This document shows positions 54,351-63,173 of a stretch of 64,000 nucleotides of DNA, piece by piece. Made by a program: the position numbers and the translations under genes. This DNA is from Streptomyces sp. NBC_00525. GTDB taxonomy: Bacteria > Actinomycetota > Actinomycetes > Streptomycetales > Streptomycetaceae. The first letter of the stretch is position 1; the number at the start of each line of letters is the position of its first letter. Location: assembly GCF_036346595.1 (NCBI RefSeq), contig NZ_CP107834.1, forward strand, positions 6,741,449-6,805,448. The letters are read 5' to 3'. The notes under the pieces were generated by a model. It was not told the origin of the DNA, did no database searches, and saw nothing but the letters and a program-made list of their open reading frames with translations.

Positions 54351-54964
54351 TCAGCTGGGATGCTCCTGCTTCCATGCCTCGATGACTTCGATGGGGACTC
54401 GTCCGCGTTCGGGCAGGTCGTATCCGTTGGCGTTGGCCCAGTCACGGATGGTGCGTGTGCTGACGGACGTCCTGGCGGCTGCGGCCGGTGGGCTGCTTTC
54501 GGTGAAGGCGGCGCCGTGGTCGAGGTCAAGGTGCCGTTGTAGGTGAACCAGGGCGCGCGCAGGGCCGTCGTTGACGGCGACGGTCCACTCGTCCGGGGTG
54601 TCGGCGGGCTGGGTGACCCAGAAGAGGTAGTCCCCGTTGCCGGTGACTCCCATGGCGAAAAGGTCCTCGGGGGAGTGCGGCAGCTGCAAGGGGTGCCGGG
54701 CGGCCTGCCGGACCTCCTCGATCTGCCCCCGCAGACGCGTCGGCACGGGGCCGGTCAGATCGGCCCATTCGCTGGGGGCATGTGGCTGGTAGAGGGTGAT
54801 GAATCCGCAGAACTGGCCCGGTCCATATGCGGTGATGAGCTCCTTGTAGTCCTGGGGCAAGGCAAGGCCTTACCCAGCGTGTTTTCGACCTGCGGCCAGT
54901 CCGGAGCAGGGGGAAAGGCGGCAGGAGGCGGGCACAGCGTGGTCAGCGCGGTGAGAGAGGTCAT
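54351..54964 (-). pseudogene. SUKH-like protein with Lsr2-type C-terminal domain, frameshifted
   Basis: From ATG 54964: PDWPQVENTLGKALP, then after a 5-bp tandem duplication (CCTTG, near 54862) the sense resumes with QDYKELITAYGPGQFCGFIT, the SUKH/SMI1-KNR4 core. Then PHSPEDLFAMGVTGNGDYLF, and finally TRTIRDWANANGYDLPERGR with VPIEVIEAWKQEH, a good match to the C-terminal DNA-binding domain of Lsr2 (AT-hook-like RGR). SUKH proteins are usually immunity proteins against toxins. Joining a SUKH and an Lsr2-like domain is unusual. The duplication shifts the frame, so it is probably dead. Confidence 0.65.
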
Positions 54965-55329
54965 CGGTTTCCTCGGTGGCTGAGGGCGGCGCCGGGGGCG
55001 GGGCTCAAGGTGGATGGCGCAAAACACCCGCAGTCTGATGAACGCAACAGGTCATGCGCTTACACAATCAGCGGGACCTGCGCAGCAAACCGTGAACGTC
55101 ATCGCACATGCGACCGGGGCCCCAGGAGGTACGGGGGTAGGGCCTTGTGGAGCTCGGTACGTCACCATCGGCACCCATCGGCCACACTGTCGCGCATGCG
55201 CAGGGTGCTCGATGGATCGGGCTCCCAAGGCCCTGCCGACATCGATGCCCGTACCCTCCAGGCCCTCCACCTGTGCATGGACGAGAGGGCGCCGTCCACC
55301 TCGAAGAGCTGGCGGAGGGCGAAGCCGCT

Positions 55330-56309
55330 TCATGCACGCCTCGCACATGAGGAATGCGCCGAGGACAGGCTCACCAGTGTCGGGGCTTCGGCAGGTCGGC
55401 TGGCGTGGGCGGGATGTGGCCGTGCAACAGCCCGAGAACCAATGACTATGCCTGTGTGGTGAGTGAAGCCGAGGGAGGTGAGTCCTTCGGCTTGGCACAG
55501 CCGGTCGGAAGGGCCGTCGACTTCGGTCTGGAGGAGTTGGTAGGCGGCGCTGTGGGATTGTCCCCAGTGCATGGCGGCCCGCCACAGGGCGCGTCCGAGG
55601 CCCTGGCCTCGGGCCTCGGGGAGGACGGTGAAGTACTGGGGCATGAGCTGGGGGCGTCCGATCGCGTCGGGGCGTACTTCCATGGGGCCGATCGCCCCCA
55701 CGATGCGGTCGTCGAGGGTGGCGGCGAGGACCGGGCCGCACCGGCCGCCTGCATCTGGGTGTGGAGGAAGGCCAGGCCGTCGGCGAGCATGGCCTTGGCG
55801 AACGGCGCGAAGGTCTCCTGCACGGCGGTCGGCCAGTCGGTGACAGGGCGGACCGGGTCGCCCGGGTCGGGGCAGGGGCTGCCGGTGAAGTCCTTGAGCT
55901 GGATGCGGGTGCCGCGCGGGTGTGCGCTCTCGGGGCCGAGTGGGCATACGACCCGGGCACCTGCCACGTCGTACCCGGCGGCGAGCTTCGCGGCCAGTTC
56001 GGCAGCCTCCTCCACGACGCTGTCGTGGAGCCGTAGGCGAAGACTTTCACGGTGCCGCGGCCGCGCCGGTTCAGGGTGGGGATGAGGGTGTGCTCGGGCT
56101 GGTGCACCACGTCCTCGCGGAGGACTTTCTCATCCTTCTCGCCGCCCCAGCGCCGGTCCTTGTCGTAGGGAAGGAAGCCCCCGGTGTCGGCCGCTCGCAG
56201 GGTGTCCCCGAACACGCTGACGGTCAGGGCATCGGGGTGGACAAGGACCGAGGGTCGGCACGATCGGCGCGGTCAGGTGGGGCCGGAGCCAGTCCCATCG
56301 GAAGAACAT
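55330..56309 (-). pseudogene. GNAT acetyltransferase gene with multiple frameshifts
   Basis: ATG 56309 begins FFRWDWLRPHLTAPIVPTL, then the reading continues in other frames: LTVSVFGDTLRAADTGGFLP and KVFAYGSTT (shift near 56250), SVVEEAAELAAKLAAGYDVA and TRIQLKDFTG (shift near 56030), and DRIVGAIGPMEVRPDAIGRP with YFTVLPEARGQGLGRALWRA (shift near 55750). The QGxGxALW element is the acetyl-CoA site of GNAT enzymes. Together they spell one ~330-residue protein, immediately downstream of the peptide gene on the same strand, so it may have been a RiPP-tailoring acetyltransferase before it decayed. Confidence 0.55.
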
Positions 56310-56339
56310 GAGCGGCACCCTAACGGTAAGCCGGGCAGG

Positions 56340-56376
56340 GCTCAGGCCCCGGACGCGAGTACGCCGGGGCCTGAGC
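56340..56376. terminator. 13-bp stem-loop terminator
   Basis: GCTCAGGCCCCGG (56340-56352) pairs perfectly with CCGGGGCCTGAGC (56364-56376), with an 11-nt loop. It lies between the peptide gene and the GNAT gene and could end the radical-SAM/peptide transcript. Confidence 0.7.
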
Positions 56377-56398
56377 GGAGTTGACCGGATCAGGTGGG

Positions 56399-56563
56399 TT
56401 AGTGGGGGTTGTCGTCCCCGGCGTCGCAGGAGCACTCCGCGCTCTCCACGATCGCTTCGAGGTCCTGGACGGCGGTGATCGATGCGGTCGCGACGGTCGG
56501 GGCGGCGCGGCGGGCCGAGGCGGGCGGGCCGGGGAGGATGGTCACCGGTACGGGCGGGGTCAT
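56399..56563 (-). CDS. Small RiPP-like precursor peptide, 54 aa
   Basis: ATG 56563, preceded by AAGGAGAA 8 bp upstream, encodes 54 residues. A hydrophobic Pro/Ala-rich leader (VTILPGPPASARRAAPTVAT) leads to ITAVQDLEAIVESAE and ends with a compact Cys/Asp tail, CSCDAGDDNPH. The second Cys is followed by DAGD, the C-x3-D spacing of ranthipeptide-type thioether sites. It starts within 4 bp of the radical-SAM gene's end. Too short for most annotations but with the best ribosome binding site in the region. Product class is inferred. Confidence 0.6.
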   Translation of the reverse strand: MTPPVPVTILPGPPASARRAAPTVATASITAVQDLEAIVESAECSCDAGDDNPH

Positions 56564-57614
56564 GAGGGTTCTCCTTGTCTCCGTGCTGGCAGTAGCTGTG
56601 CAGCGGCGCCTTCGCCTCCTGGTAGTGCTTGGCCAGGGGGCGGCAGACCCGGCATGTGCCGGACAGGGCGCAGCCCTCGCACCCTCCGGTGCGAAGCATG
56701 AGGCGGTCGGCGATCGTGCCGAGCCGGGTGAGGCCGTTGATGCCCTCGGCCATGAGGTCGATCTGGTCGTCGCAGCCGACCTTGCAGATCGAGACCTTGG
56801 CGTGCGGGTCGGCGTGGAAGAAGGTGTGTCCCGCGTTGCATCCGGCGAACGGCTTGCGCTGGCGCAGGTGTGCGGCGGACTGGGCGAGGAGCGATTCTCC
56901 GCCGCCGTAGATCGTGGGCATCATGTTCGTGTACGCGTGGTTCTCGACGTTCCACTCGCCGGCGAGGGCGGCCATCTCGTCGGCCTCGGAGGCGTGTCCT
57001 CGGTCACCACCACGTTGATCCGGGTGAGCGTGTCGAAGGGCTCCTCACTCGCCCCGTACATGCTGACCACCAGCCGGTAAGGTGGGCAGTTTTGAAAGAG
57101 CTTGAGGAGGTCCGGCCGCCAGAGCAGCGAGCCGTTGGTGGAGATGGTGAGCATCATCCCGGCCTGCCAGGCGTACCGGTAGGCGCCCTGGAAGTGGGGG
57201 TCCGTGGGTTCGCCGCCGGTGATCTGGAGCCAGAGGACGCCGGCCTCGCGCATGATGTCGAGCAGCCACACCTTGTCCTGCCAGCCGAGGCCGGAGAAGG
57301 GGCGCTCGCCGAGGTAGCAGTGCTTGCAGCCGAAGTTGCAGCCGAGGTTGATCTCCCAGGAGGCCCGGCAGTAGCGATACAAGGACGGCTCGCGCACCAG
57401 CACGGTGCCCTGCGCGGGGCAACCGCCCAGGTCCAGGCCCCACATGCCGGTGGCGGTCTGCACCGCCCAGGCGGGGAGGAGCGACTCACCGTCGGCGGCG
57501 GGCCTGGCGCAGGCCCTCGTAATGGTCGGCGGAGATGTGGGCGCCGGCCCTTGCACCGGGTTTGAGAAGAAGGTGTCCGTCGAGGAACGGGGAGGCGATC
57601 AGAGCGTGGGCCAT
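56560..57614 (-). pseudogene. Radical SAM/SPASM-like enzyme, two frameshifts
   Basis: From ATG 57614 (GGAAGGAAGG upstream): MAHALIASPFLDGHLLLKPG, then a shift near 57505 into DGESLLPAWAVQTATGMWGL and WEINLGCNFGCKHCYLGERP (the CxxxCxxC cluster for SAM). Another shift near 57000 leads into AALAGEWNVENHAYTNMMPT and ICKVGCDDQIDL, ending with the C-terminal Cys set CEGCALSGTCRVC of a SPASM-type domain. Such enzymes install thioether or C-C links in small peptides. The 54-aa peptide gene starts at its 3' end. Broken frames suggest the cluster is dying. Confidence 0.65.
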
Positions 57615-57811
57615 CGGTGGCCTTCCTTCCGGATCACGGAGCGGGACAGCGAACGGGACTCCTGCCGGCCGGCGCGGCAGTGGATCTCTCCCAAGCCGTT
57701 GCAGGTGCCGCAGGTCTTGCCGGACGAGTTGGCGCCGCTGCCACCGCATTCCCCGCACTGTTCGTTGCGAGGCGAGCGAGGGCGCCGGGTCTTGCGCAGG
57801 CTCGCGATCAG
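57599..57811 (-). CDS. Small DnaJ-type zinc-finger protein (about 70 aa)
   Basis: On the minus strand, beginning near a CTG at 57811 (no ATG or GTG is available), the frame reads LIASLRKTRRPRSPRNEQCG, then CGECGGSGANSSGKTCGTCN and GLGEIHCRAG. This is two CxxCxGxG knuckles as in the DnaJ cysteine-rich region. It ends at the TGA at 57599, overlapping the radical-SAM start. A role as a zinc-binding partner of the radical-SAM cluster is possible. The start codon is uncertain, so confidence is moderate. Confidence 0.4.
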   Translation of the reverse strand: MIASLRKTRRPRSPRNEQCGECGGSGANSSGKTCGTCNGLGEIHCRAGRQESRSLSRSVIRKEGHRWPTL

Positions 57812-58137
57812 CTGGTGTACGAGACCCCCTCCAGGGCGTCTTCCCAGGTGTGCTGTGTGGTGTGGTCGGCGAACAGACAGCAGCCCTCACCATCAGGACC
57901 CGGGGCGGCCACCGGGCAGTCCGGCAGTACGACGAGTTCCGCCTCGTCCGTCCCGTGCCAGCGGAGCCACAGTGCGGTCCCGTACGCGCCGGCGTCGGTG
58001 AGGAGACCGAAGTGCTCACCTTCGTCGTGCGCGGACAGCTGGCACTGCACGGACCTGTCGACGTGCGGGGCGGCCGACTTCTCCCGCGCTTCCCGTGCCA
58101 GATCGAGGGGCACCCGGCGCCAGTGCACGCACCGCAT
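57808..58137 (-). CDS. Hypothetical protein, radical-SAM cluster
   Basis: ATG 58137 (reading MRCVHWRRVPLDLAREAREK) gives 109 residues: an Arg/Lys-rich start, then a beta-rich core with several Cys (VQCQLSAHDEGEHFGLL, LWLRWHGTDEAELVVLPDCP, GCCLFADHTTQHTWEDALEG). Streptomyces radical-SAM loci often carry such small genes. A longer version from 58278 has an implausible low-complexity N-terminus. Function unknown. Its upstream region contains the palindrome at 58390-58406, shared with the divergent regulator. Confidence 0.5.
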   Translation of the reverse strand: MRCVHWRRVPLDLAREAREKSAAPHVDRSVQCQLSAHDEGEHFGLLTDAGAYGTALWLRWHGTDEAELVVLPDCPVAAPGPDGEGCCLFADHTTQHTWEDALEGVSYTS

Positions 58138-58389
58138 CACGACACCATCCGGAGGGACGCGACGGCGTTCCGGGCCTGCTGCGAGCACCGGGGGGGGCAG
58201 AAGCACGGCGGGTAGCGGCCCAGGCTCTCCGGGGCCACCGGGTCCTCGCCCACGCGTACCTCCGTGAGAGGCCCCCACGTCTGGCCGGAGTCACGGGAGA
58301 CCCCGCAACGTCATCCGCACGTCGTCCTGTCCGTTCACCATGGCCAGGAGCATCGCGATCCGCAGGCCCGGCCAGAAAGGCCAGGCGGA

Positions 58390-58406
58390 TTACCCAACTT
58401 GGGTAA
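58390..58406. promoter_or_regulatory. TTACCCAA-C-TTGGGTAA palindrome
   Basis: An 8-bp perfect inverted repeat around a single central base lies between the divergent minus-strand radical-SAM locus and the plus-strand XRE regulator gene. It fits a bidirectional operator bound by that regulator; the role is inferred. Confidence 0.55.
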
Positions 58407-58464
58407 CATCGCCCTCGGTTGACCAAGTGCAGCGATCCGTAGTCCTCATGCCGGAGCGTGCCCG

Positions 58465-59810
58465 ATGCCCGAGCCATCTCGCTCGAAGGAACTCCCGGTC
58501 AGCCTGCTCACGGACGCAGTGATGATCGAGGCATGCCAGGCCAGAGACTTCGGCCGCATCTTTCAGCTAGTCAAGACACGGGCAGGCATCTATCCGTCGA
58601 TGATCGCGCGCCGCTGCGACCTGACCCCGAGCCGCGTGGGCGAGGTGATCGCCGGACGGCGGCAGCTGCTGCACATGGACGTGATCGAACGGATCTCGGA
58701 CGGACTGCGCATCCCCGGGCACATGCTCGGTCTTGCCCGCCGTTCCTGGAGACACCGCCCAGCCTGACGGTCATGCCCCGCCAACCGGCCGAAGTACCGG
58801 CCTCAACCGTCGAACCGCTGGTCGCCGGACTATCGGGGGCAGACGTCGACAGCATCCTCGCCCTGGCGGCCGAGCGGGATCTCAGCGCCTCGACACCGGA
58901 GGCGCTGCATTCGTCGATCGCGGACTACTGGCGCCGGGACGACGAGCACGGCGGCGAGACCTTACGGCCGGCGGTCGTCGGGCAGCTCCGCTACGTCGCC
59001 GACCACCTCAAGCAACAGCGCCCGGCTCCTCTGCGGAACGGTCTGCACAGCGTCGCGGCCGAGTTGGCCCGGCTCACCGGGTGGACCTACTTCGACGCGC
59101 GCCAGCACCACCAGGCACGCGCCTACTTCACCGAGTCCCTCGGTCTGGCCAAGGCCATCGACGACCGCCAGTTCATGGCCAACGTCCTCGCCTGCATGAG
59201 CCTCCAGGCCACCTACCAGGACAAGCCGGGCGGCGCCCTCGCGCTCGTCACGGCCGCCCAGGACCAGACCCGAGCGGCGGCGGGGACGACACCGCGCGTG
59301 CTGGCCATGCTCGCGATGCGCGAAGCCTTCGCCCACGCCACCCTCGGCAACCACGGCGCGACCCACACCGCGATCTCTGAAGCCCACACCCAGTTCGGAC
59401 GGATCGGCACCGGTGATCCGGACCCGGCCTGAGTCGCCTACTTCGACGAGACGAAGCTGATCGCGGACACCGGCATCGCGCACGGCCACCTGGGCGAAGC
59501 CGCCCTCGCCGAACCCCTCATCGCGGACGCGCTACGCCGCGAGCACGCATCGAATCACCGGGGCCGCGCCTTCCACGCCTTCTGGCTCGCCCTCACCCAG
59601 CTCCAGCGCGGCAAACTCGATGAGGCGTGCCACACGGCCATGGACGCCCTGGCCCCGGCGGCGGCCGTCAGCTCGCGACGAGTCGCCGGCCACCTTCGGG
59701 AGTTCTACGAGGAGCTGGAGCCCTTCCGCCGGGAACCGGCCGCGGTGACGCTCGAGTTCCGGCTCCGGGAAGTGCTGCCCCGTCAGGTCAGCGGATCGCT
59801 TCGTCCATGA
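58465..59810 (+). pseudogene. XRE regulator with TPR-like domain, frameshift and nonsense
   Basis: ATG 58465 (GGAG 7 bp before) encodes IFQLVKTRAGIYPSMIARRC and LTPSRVGEVIAGRRQLLHMD (XRE HTH), GLRIPGHMLGLARR, then shifts frame near 58745 into a TPR-like region (SILALAAERDLSASTPEALH, DARQHHQARAYFTESLGLAK, LACMSLQATYQDKPGGALAL). A TGA at 59430 replaces the codon where the frame continues VAYFDETKLIADTGIAHGHL and GKLDEACHTAMDALAP to 59810. A frameshift and a stop make it dead, though it once probably controlled the radical-SAM locus through the nearby palindrome. Confidence 0.6.
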
Positions 59811-60321
59811 GGACGTGGAGCAGTCCGACCGGGGAGCCGCTGCTGACGATCTCGCGGCGGTCGATCATGCCCCGGACGTCGGCCAGCGGGATCCACTTGA
59901 TCCGGTCCGACTCGTTCTTCTCGGTCGGCGGACCCTCGTACGTCGCCCCGTCGGCCCGGAAGACGTGGTGCTGGGAGTCGGTGATGCCGTTGGCCGGCTC
60001 GGCGTAGATCAGCGGCTTGATCGGGCCGGGCCGCCAGCCGGTCTCCTCCAGCACCTCACGGGCCGCTGCATCAGTAGGCGTCTCGCCCTCCTCGACCAGC
60101 CCCATGGGCAGCTCCCGCGCCCAGGCATCCGTGATGAAGCGGTGCCGCCACATCATGAGCACCTCGCGCCGCTCGTTGACAACGGCGGCCACGGCCAGGT
60201 GCCGGAGCTTGACGACGTGGTGCTCCCAGCGGTTCCCGTCCGGCGTCTCGACGTCGGTGAGCCACAGGTTTACCCAGCTGTTCTCGTAGATCGGACGTTC
60301 CCCATGGATCTTCCACTGCAT
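59788..60321 (-). CDS. NUDIX hydrolase
   Basis: ATG 60321 gives a 177-residue protein. It starts QWKIHGERPIYENSWVNLWL and contains LAVAAVVNERREVLMMWRHR, then the Nudix box GLVEEGETPTDAAAREVLEE with TGW (G x5 E x7 RE x2 EE x GW). Then HHVFRADGATYEGP and IKWIPLADVRGMI. This resembles ADP-ribose/nucleotide-sugar-type NUDIX enzymes; the substrate cannot be told. Frame intact, unlike the NUDIX gene at 53.5 kb. It overlaps the end of the broken regulator by 23 bp, tail to tail. Confidence 0.85.
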   Translation of the reverse strand: MQWKIHGERPIYENSWVNLWLTDVETPDGNRWEHHVVKLRHLAVAAVVNERREVLMMWRHRFITDAWARELPMGLVEEGETPTDAAAREVLEETGWRPGPIKPLIYAEPANGITDSQHHVFRADGATYEGPPTEKNESDRIKWIPLADVRGMIDRREIVSSGSPVGLLHVLMDEAIR

Positions 60322-60769
60322 TACTCCGGCCCTTCTCGATCGGCCTCCAGCATCGCAGAGCGAGCCCTGAGTTCCACCGGGGCTGGAGAAATTTATGTCA
60401 GAGTGACGAATATTCGGGCAGCGGCCCCATGACATTGCCCAGCGCTCAGGTCCATGCGCCGTGCCCCTCGTCTTCGCGGTGGATCTCCTGATGGCGGACG
60501 AGCAGCAGGCCAGCCGGACGCGGGGCGTTCCGCACGCCTCCAGGCGACCACCGTCAGTGCTTCCCGTGAGTCCATAGACAGCACCTCCTCTAATCGAAGC
60601 CGTCACTGCGGCCCCTACGTCTTGAAACCGAAGGCAGAAGAGGTTTTCTGCTACGGAATTTCAGGCAATGACTCCGGCTCCCTGTCCCACTGAGGGAGGT
60701 GGCGGCGATCTTGGGGAGTCGGGGCTGAGGAAACAACGGACCCCGACGACAGGACGTTGGTCCGGGAGA
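60322..60769. other. 450-bp gap without a firm gene
   Basis: A minus-strand frame near 60393-60584 (MDSREALTVVAWRRAERPAS) looks basic and peptide-like, but without a ribosome binding site or motif I do not call it. Confidence 0.35.
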
Positions 60770-61651
60770 TCAGGCCGATAAGGAGGAGCCGGAAACTGCC
60801 GAGGGGGTTGCCACGCTGACAGCGTTGCTCGCCCATGCCCTCAATCCATCAGGTTCGGTCGATGGCACCAGAGGTTGTGCCGAGCGGGCAGCTTCGACGA
60901 AGGGTGCGCGCAGGGAAGCGAACCGTTCCATGAGCGGATCGCGGACAGGGCCACCGATCATCCGGGACCAGGCAGCCGGCACGCGGTCGACGACTGCAAG
61001 AACACGGACCACATCACTCTCGGTCATGCACTGGCTCTCATGGAGGCAGTACTCCAGGAGGCCCCGGTCTCTCCACCGTTCCTCGTCCTCCCGTCCGGGC
61101 CACTCCAAGAGGAACTCCCACGCGACGAACGCTGCGCCGTGATGATCGTTGTCGCAGATCTCTGCATTGCAAGGGCACCAGCCGGACTCCAAAGCCCGTA
61201 CAGCCGAACGGAGCACCGCTCTGTCCAGCGCAAGGTTCTCCAGCGTCCGACAAAAGTCCCGCAGTGCTTTCGCATGCCGCAGAAGTTCCGGCGGCCCCAG
61301 GAGCTCCAGAGGACCGAGGGCCGTCTCGACCGTCATACCGTGAGTGGCGACCCGATCTTGGCGCTCATCAGGAGCAAGATCGGGAAGCTGCTGGACGGTG
61401 CGCGCGAGTGCGTCAGAGGCCATCAGGAAGGCGGCAGATGTTTCGGCTAGCGCGGCCTGCCGGCGCAGCTCGAGCTCACCACACGTCTGGACACGTGCCG
61501 CAGCGATGGAGCCATTGACCTGGTTGACGCTCGAATCGACAGTTGCGTCTGCTGATTGCCTGCTGCTGCGCCTGGCCCACAAGGCGGCAATGAACGCGAT
61601 AGGAGGGGTGAGGAACGCGGTGGCGACAGTGCCGAGATCTACCAGGTCCAT
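60770..61651 (-). CDS. Hypothetical protein with one N-terminal membrane helix
   Basis: ATG 61651 (MDLVDLGTVATAFLTPPIAF) gives 293 residues. A single membrane helix (about residues 5-25, FLTPPIAFIAALW) is followed by a basic stop (RRSSRQS), then a helical, Cys-containing soluble domain (ALGPLELLGPPELLRHAKAL, RALESGWCPCNAEICDNDHH, HESQCMTESDVVRVLAVVDR). The family is not recognised. It is probably an inner-membrane-anchored protein with its domain in the cytoplasm. Longer starts upstream look non-coding. Confidence 0.5.
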   Translation of the reverse strand: MDLVDLGTVATAFLTPPIAFIAALWARRSSRQSADATVDSSVNQVNGSIAAARVQTCGELELRRQAALAETSAAFLMASDALARTVQQLPDLAPDERQDRVATHGMTVETALGPLELLGPPELLRHAKALRDFCRTLENLALDRAVLRSAVRALESGWCPCNAEICDNDHHGAAFVAWEFLLEWPGREDEERWRDRGLLEYCLHESQCMTESDVVRVLAVVDRVPAAWSRMIGGPVRDPLMERFASLRAPFVEAARSAQPLVPSTEPDGLRAWASNAVSVATPSAVSGSSLSA

Positions 61652-61897
61652 GGGACCGATGCTGTCGGCCCGAGCCCGGGGTGCCAGTGCCATGGCAGAT
61701 ACTTGCCGCAAAATGACAGACCATGATCGTCCCCTGTCTCCTGACGTGTACACATGAGGCAGGTGTGAGGCGGCGCCATCGCGTGAGGTAGGCTTTTGCG
61801 CGCCAACGGGTTCTCCGAGAAGCCCGACGGCCGAGGCCGATCAACTGGTGCCGAGTAGGGCGCCCCAGAGGCCGGCTCCGGCGCACGTGCCAACCGC

Positions 61898-62893
61898 TCA
61901 GAGAGTACTGAGCGTCGCCTCAATGGCTTCAACGATGTCGTCGTGCGCTGCCGGAGCGATGCGCAGGCCCCGGCCCACCGGGACGGGCGCTTGCTCTGCG
62001 ATGCGGTTAAGCACTCTGAGGAAGTTCTTGTCGGCGGTCAGGAACACATCACAGTCCGGCAGATGGGAGGCGTGCTGTACATCGCGAGGGTTGCCGCCGG
62101 TGACCTTCATGTCCGCCTGTACCGTTTCTGCTGCCCACCGCAGCCAGTTGCGGGGCATGTTCTCAGCCTCCACCTGGTACAGCCAGAAGCGGTTGAACTC
62201 CTCCCTGGAAGCGCACATGGCGCTAAGGTCGACCCGTGCTCCGACCCAGTCGGCGCCGGTGGTGTCCTCATGCGTCAGCACAGAGCGGCGACCCACCGCG
62301 AAGGAGTACCAGTACACCTCCTGAGTGCGTGGCCGCCACGCCGCGATCTTGTCGCCGGCCTTCCACCCGAGCTGGGGTCCTGGTGCGGTCTCATCGGAGG
62401 GGAAAGCAGTGATGCGGGAGAGGTCACTGACGTCGAACTTTCCCTTACGCCAGACCCGCTGCTGCTCCTTTTGGACGTCCACCATGAACTGCGCGGAACG
62501 GGCCGTGTTCTGCGCCAAGCCGGTGCCGCGGAAGAGCTCGTGGAGCTCCACCGCCTGCCGCCAGAACGTTTTCGTCCAGTAGGTGCGCCATGTCGCCTCA
62601 CGGCCGGTATCCGCTGCCGACCGAACCCATTCGGGGTGCAAACGCCGCACCTCTGCGATGACTTCGGCCCCCTCCAAGTCGGCCTCGCTGCGCAGCCGCT
62701 CGTCCGTGCCGGCAAGGATGGCCCGGACGATGGCCTCCCGCTTGTCCGACCGGGGGTGCTGCAACACCTCCAACAGCACACCAGGCGGAGTCACCACGTG
62801 ATGCCCCATGGAACGGACAAGGGCCCTGAACCGACTGCCGGCCTGTTCGTCCCCCAGGTAGGACCAGATGTTGTTGTCGAGCATGATCCTCAC
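61898..62893 (-). CDS. Large PIN-domain protein, 331 aa
   Basis: GTG 62893 (GGAGGA upstream) begins RIMLDNNIWSYLGDEQAGSR, a PIN-domain first Asp (LDNNIWSYL). GVLLEVLQHPRSDKREAIVR supplies the Glu. Near residue 300 HASHLPDCDVFLTADKNFLR has the second and third acidic residues (D...D). That is the PIN acidic pattern, but a ~180-residue helical insertion separates the halves, so this is much larger than a typical VapC. No antitoxin gene is adjacent. It could be a PIN nuclease with a built-in regulatory domain. RNase activity is inferred. Confidence 0.6.
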   Translation of the reverse strand: MRIMLDNNIWSYLGDEQAGSRFRALVRSMGHHVVTPPGVLLEVLQHPRSDKREAIVRAILAGTDERLRSEADLEGAEVIAEVRRLHPEWVRSAADTGREATWRTYWTKTFWRQAVELHELFRGTGLAQNTARSAQFMVDVQKEQQRVWRKGKFDVSDLSRITAFPSDETAPGPQLGWKAGDKIAAWRPRTQEVYWYSFAVGRRSVLTHEDTTGADWVGARVDLSAMCASREEFNRFWLYQVEAENMPRNWLRWAAETVQADMKVTGGNPRDVQHASHLPDCDVFLTADKNFLRVLNRIAEQAPVPVGRGLRIAPAAHDDIVEAIEATLSTL

Positions 62894-63173
62894 AACGTCC
62901 TCCACCCGCGGCCGCCTTCGCCACAGCGTCTTCGCCAGTGCCCAGTGCGACCTGAGAACAGGATGACACCAGGCACTGACAAGCCAGCTGGAGCGAGGGG
63001 TGCAGCACCATGACACAGGCCGCTGCATCACGGAATGCCGCTACAGAGCAATCGGCCTGGATCTCAGGCAACAGCAGGCGCGAGGCCCGCGGCCTGGCCC
63101 CTACCTTGACTCGCGCTAGTGCGCCGCCAGCCCCAAGCAGGGCCAGAAAGCCAATTTGTTCCTCTGCGCCGTA

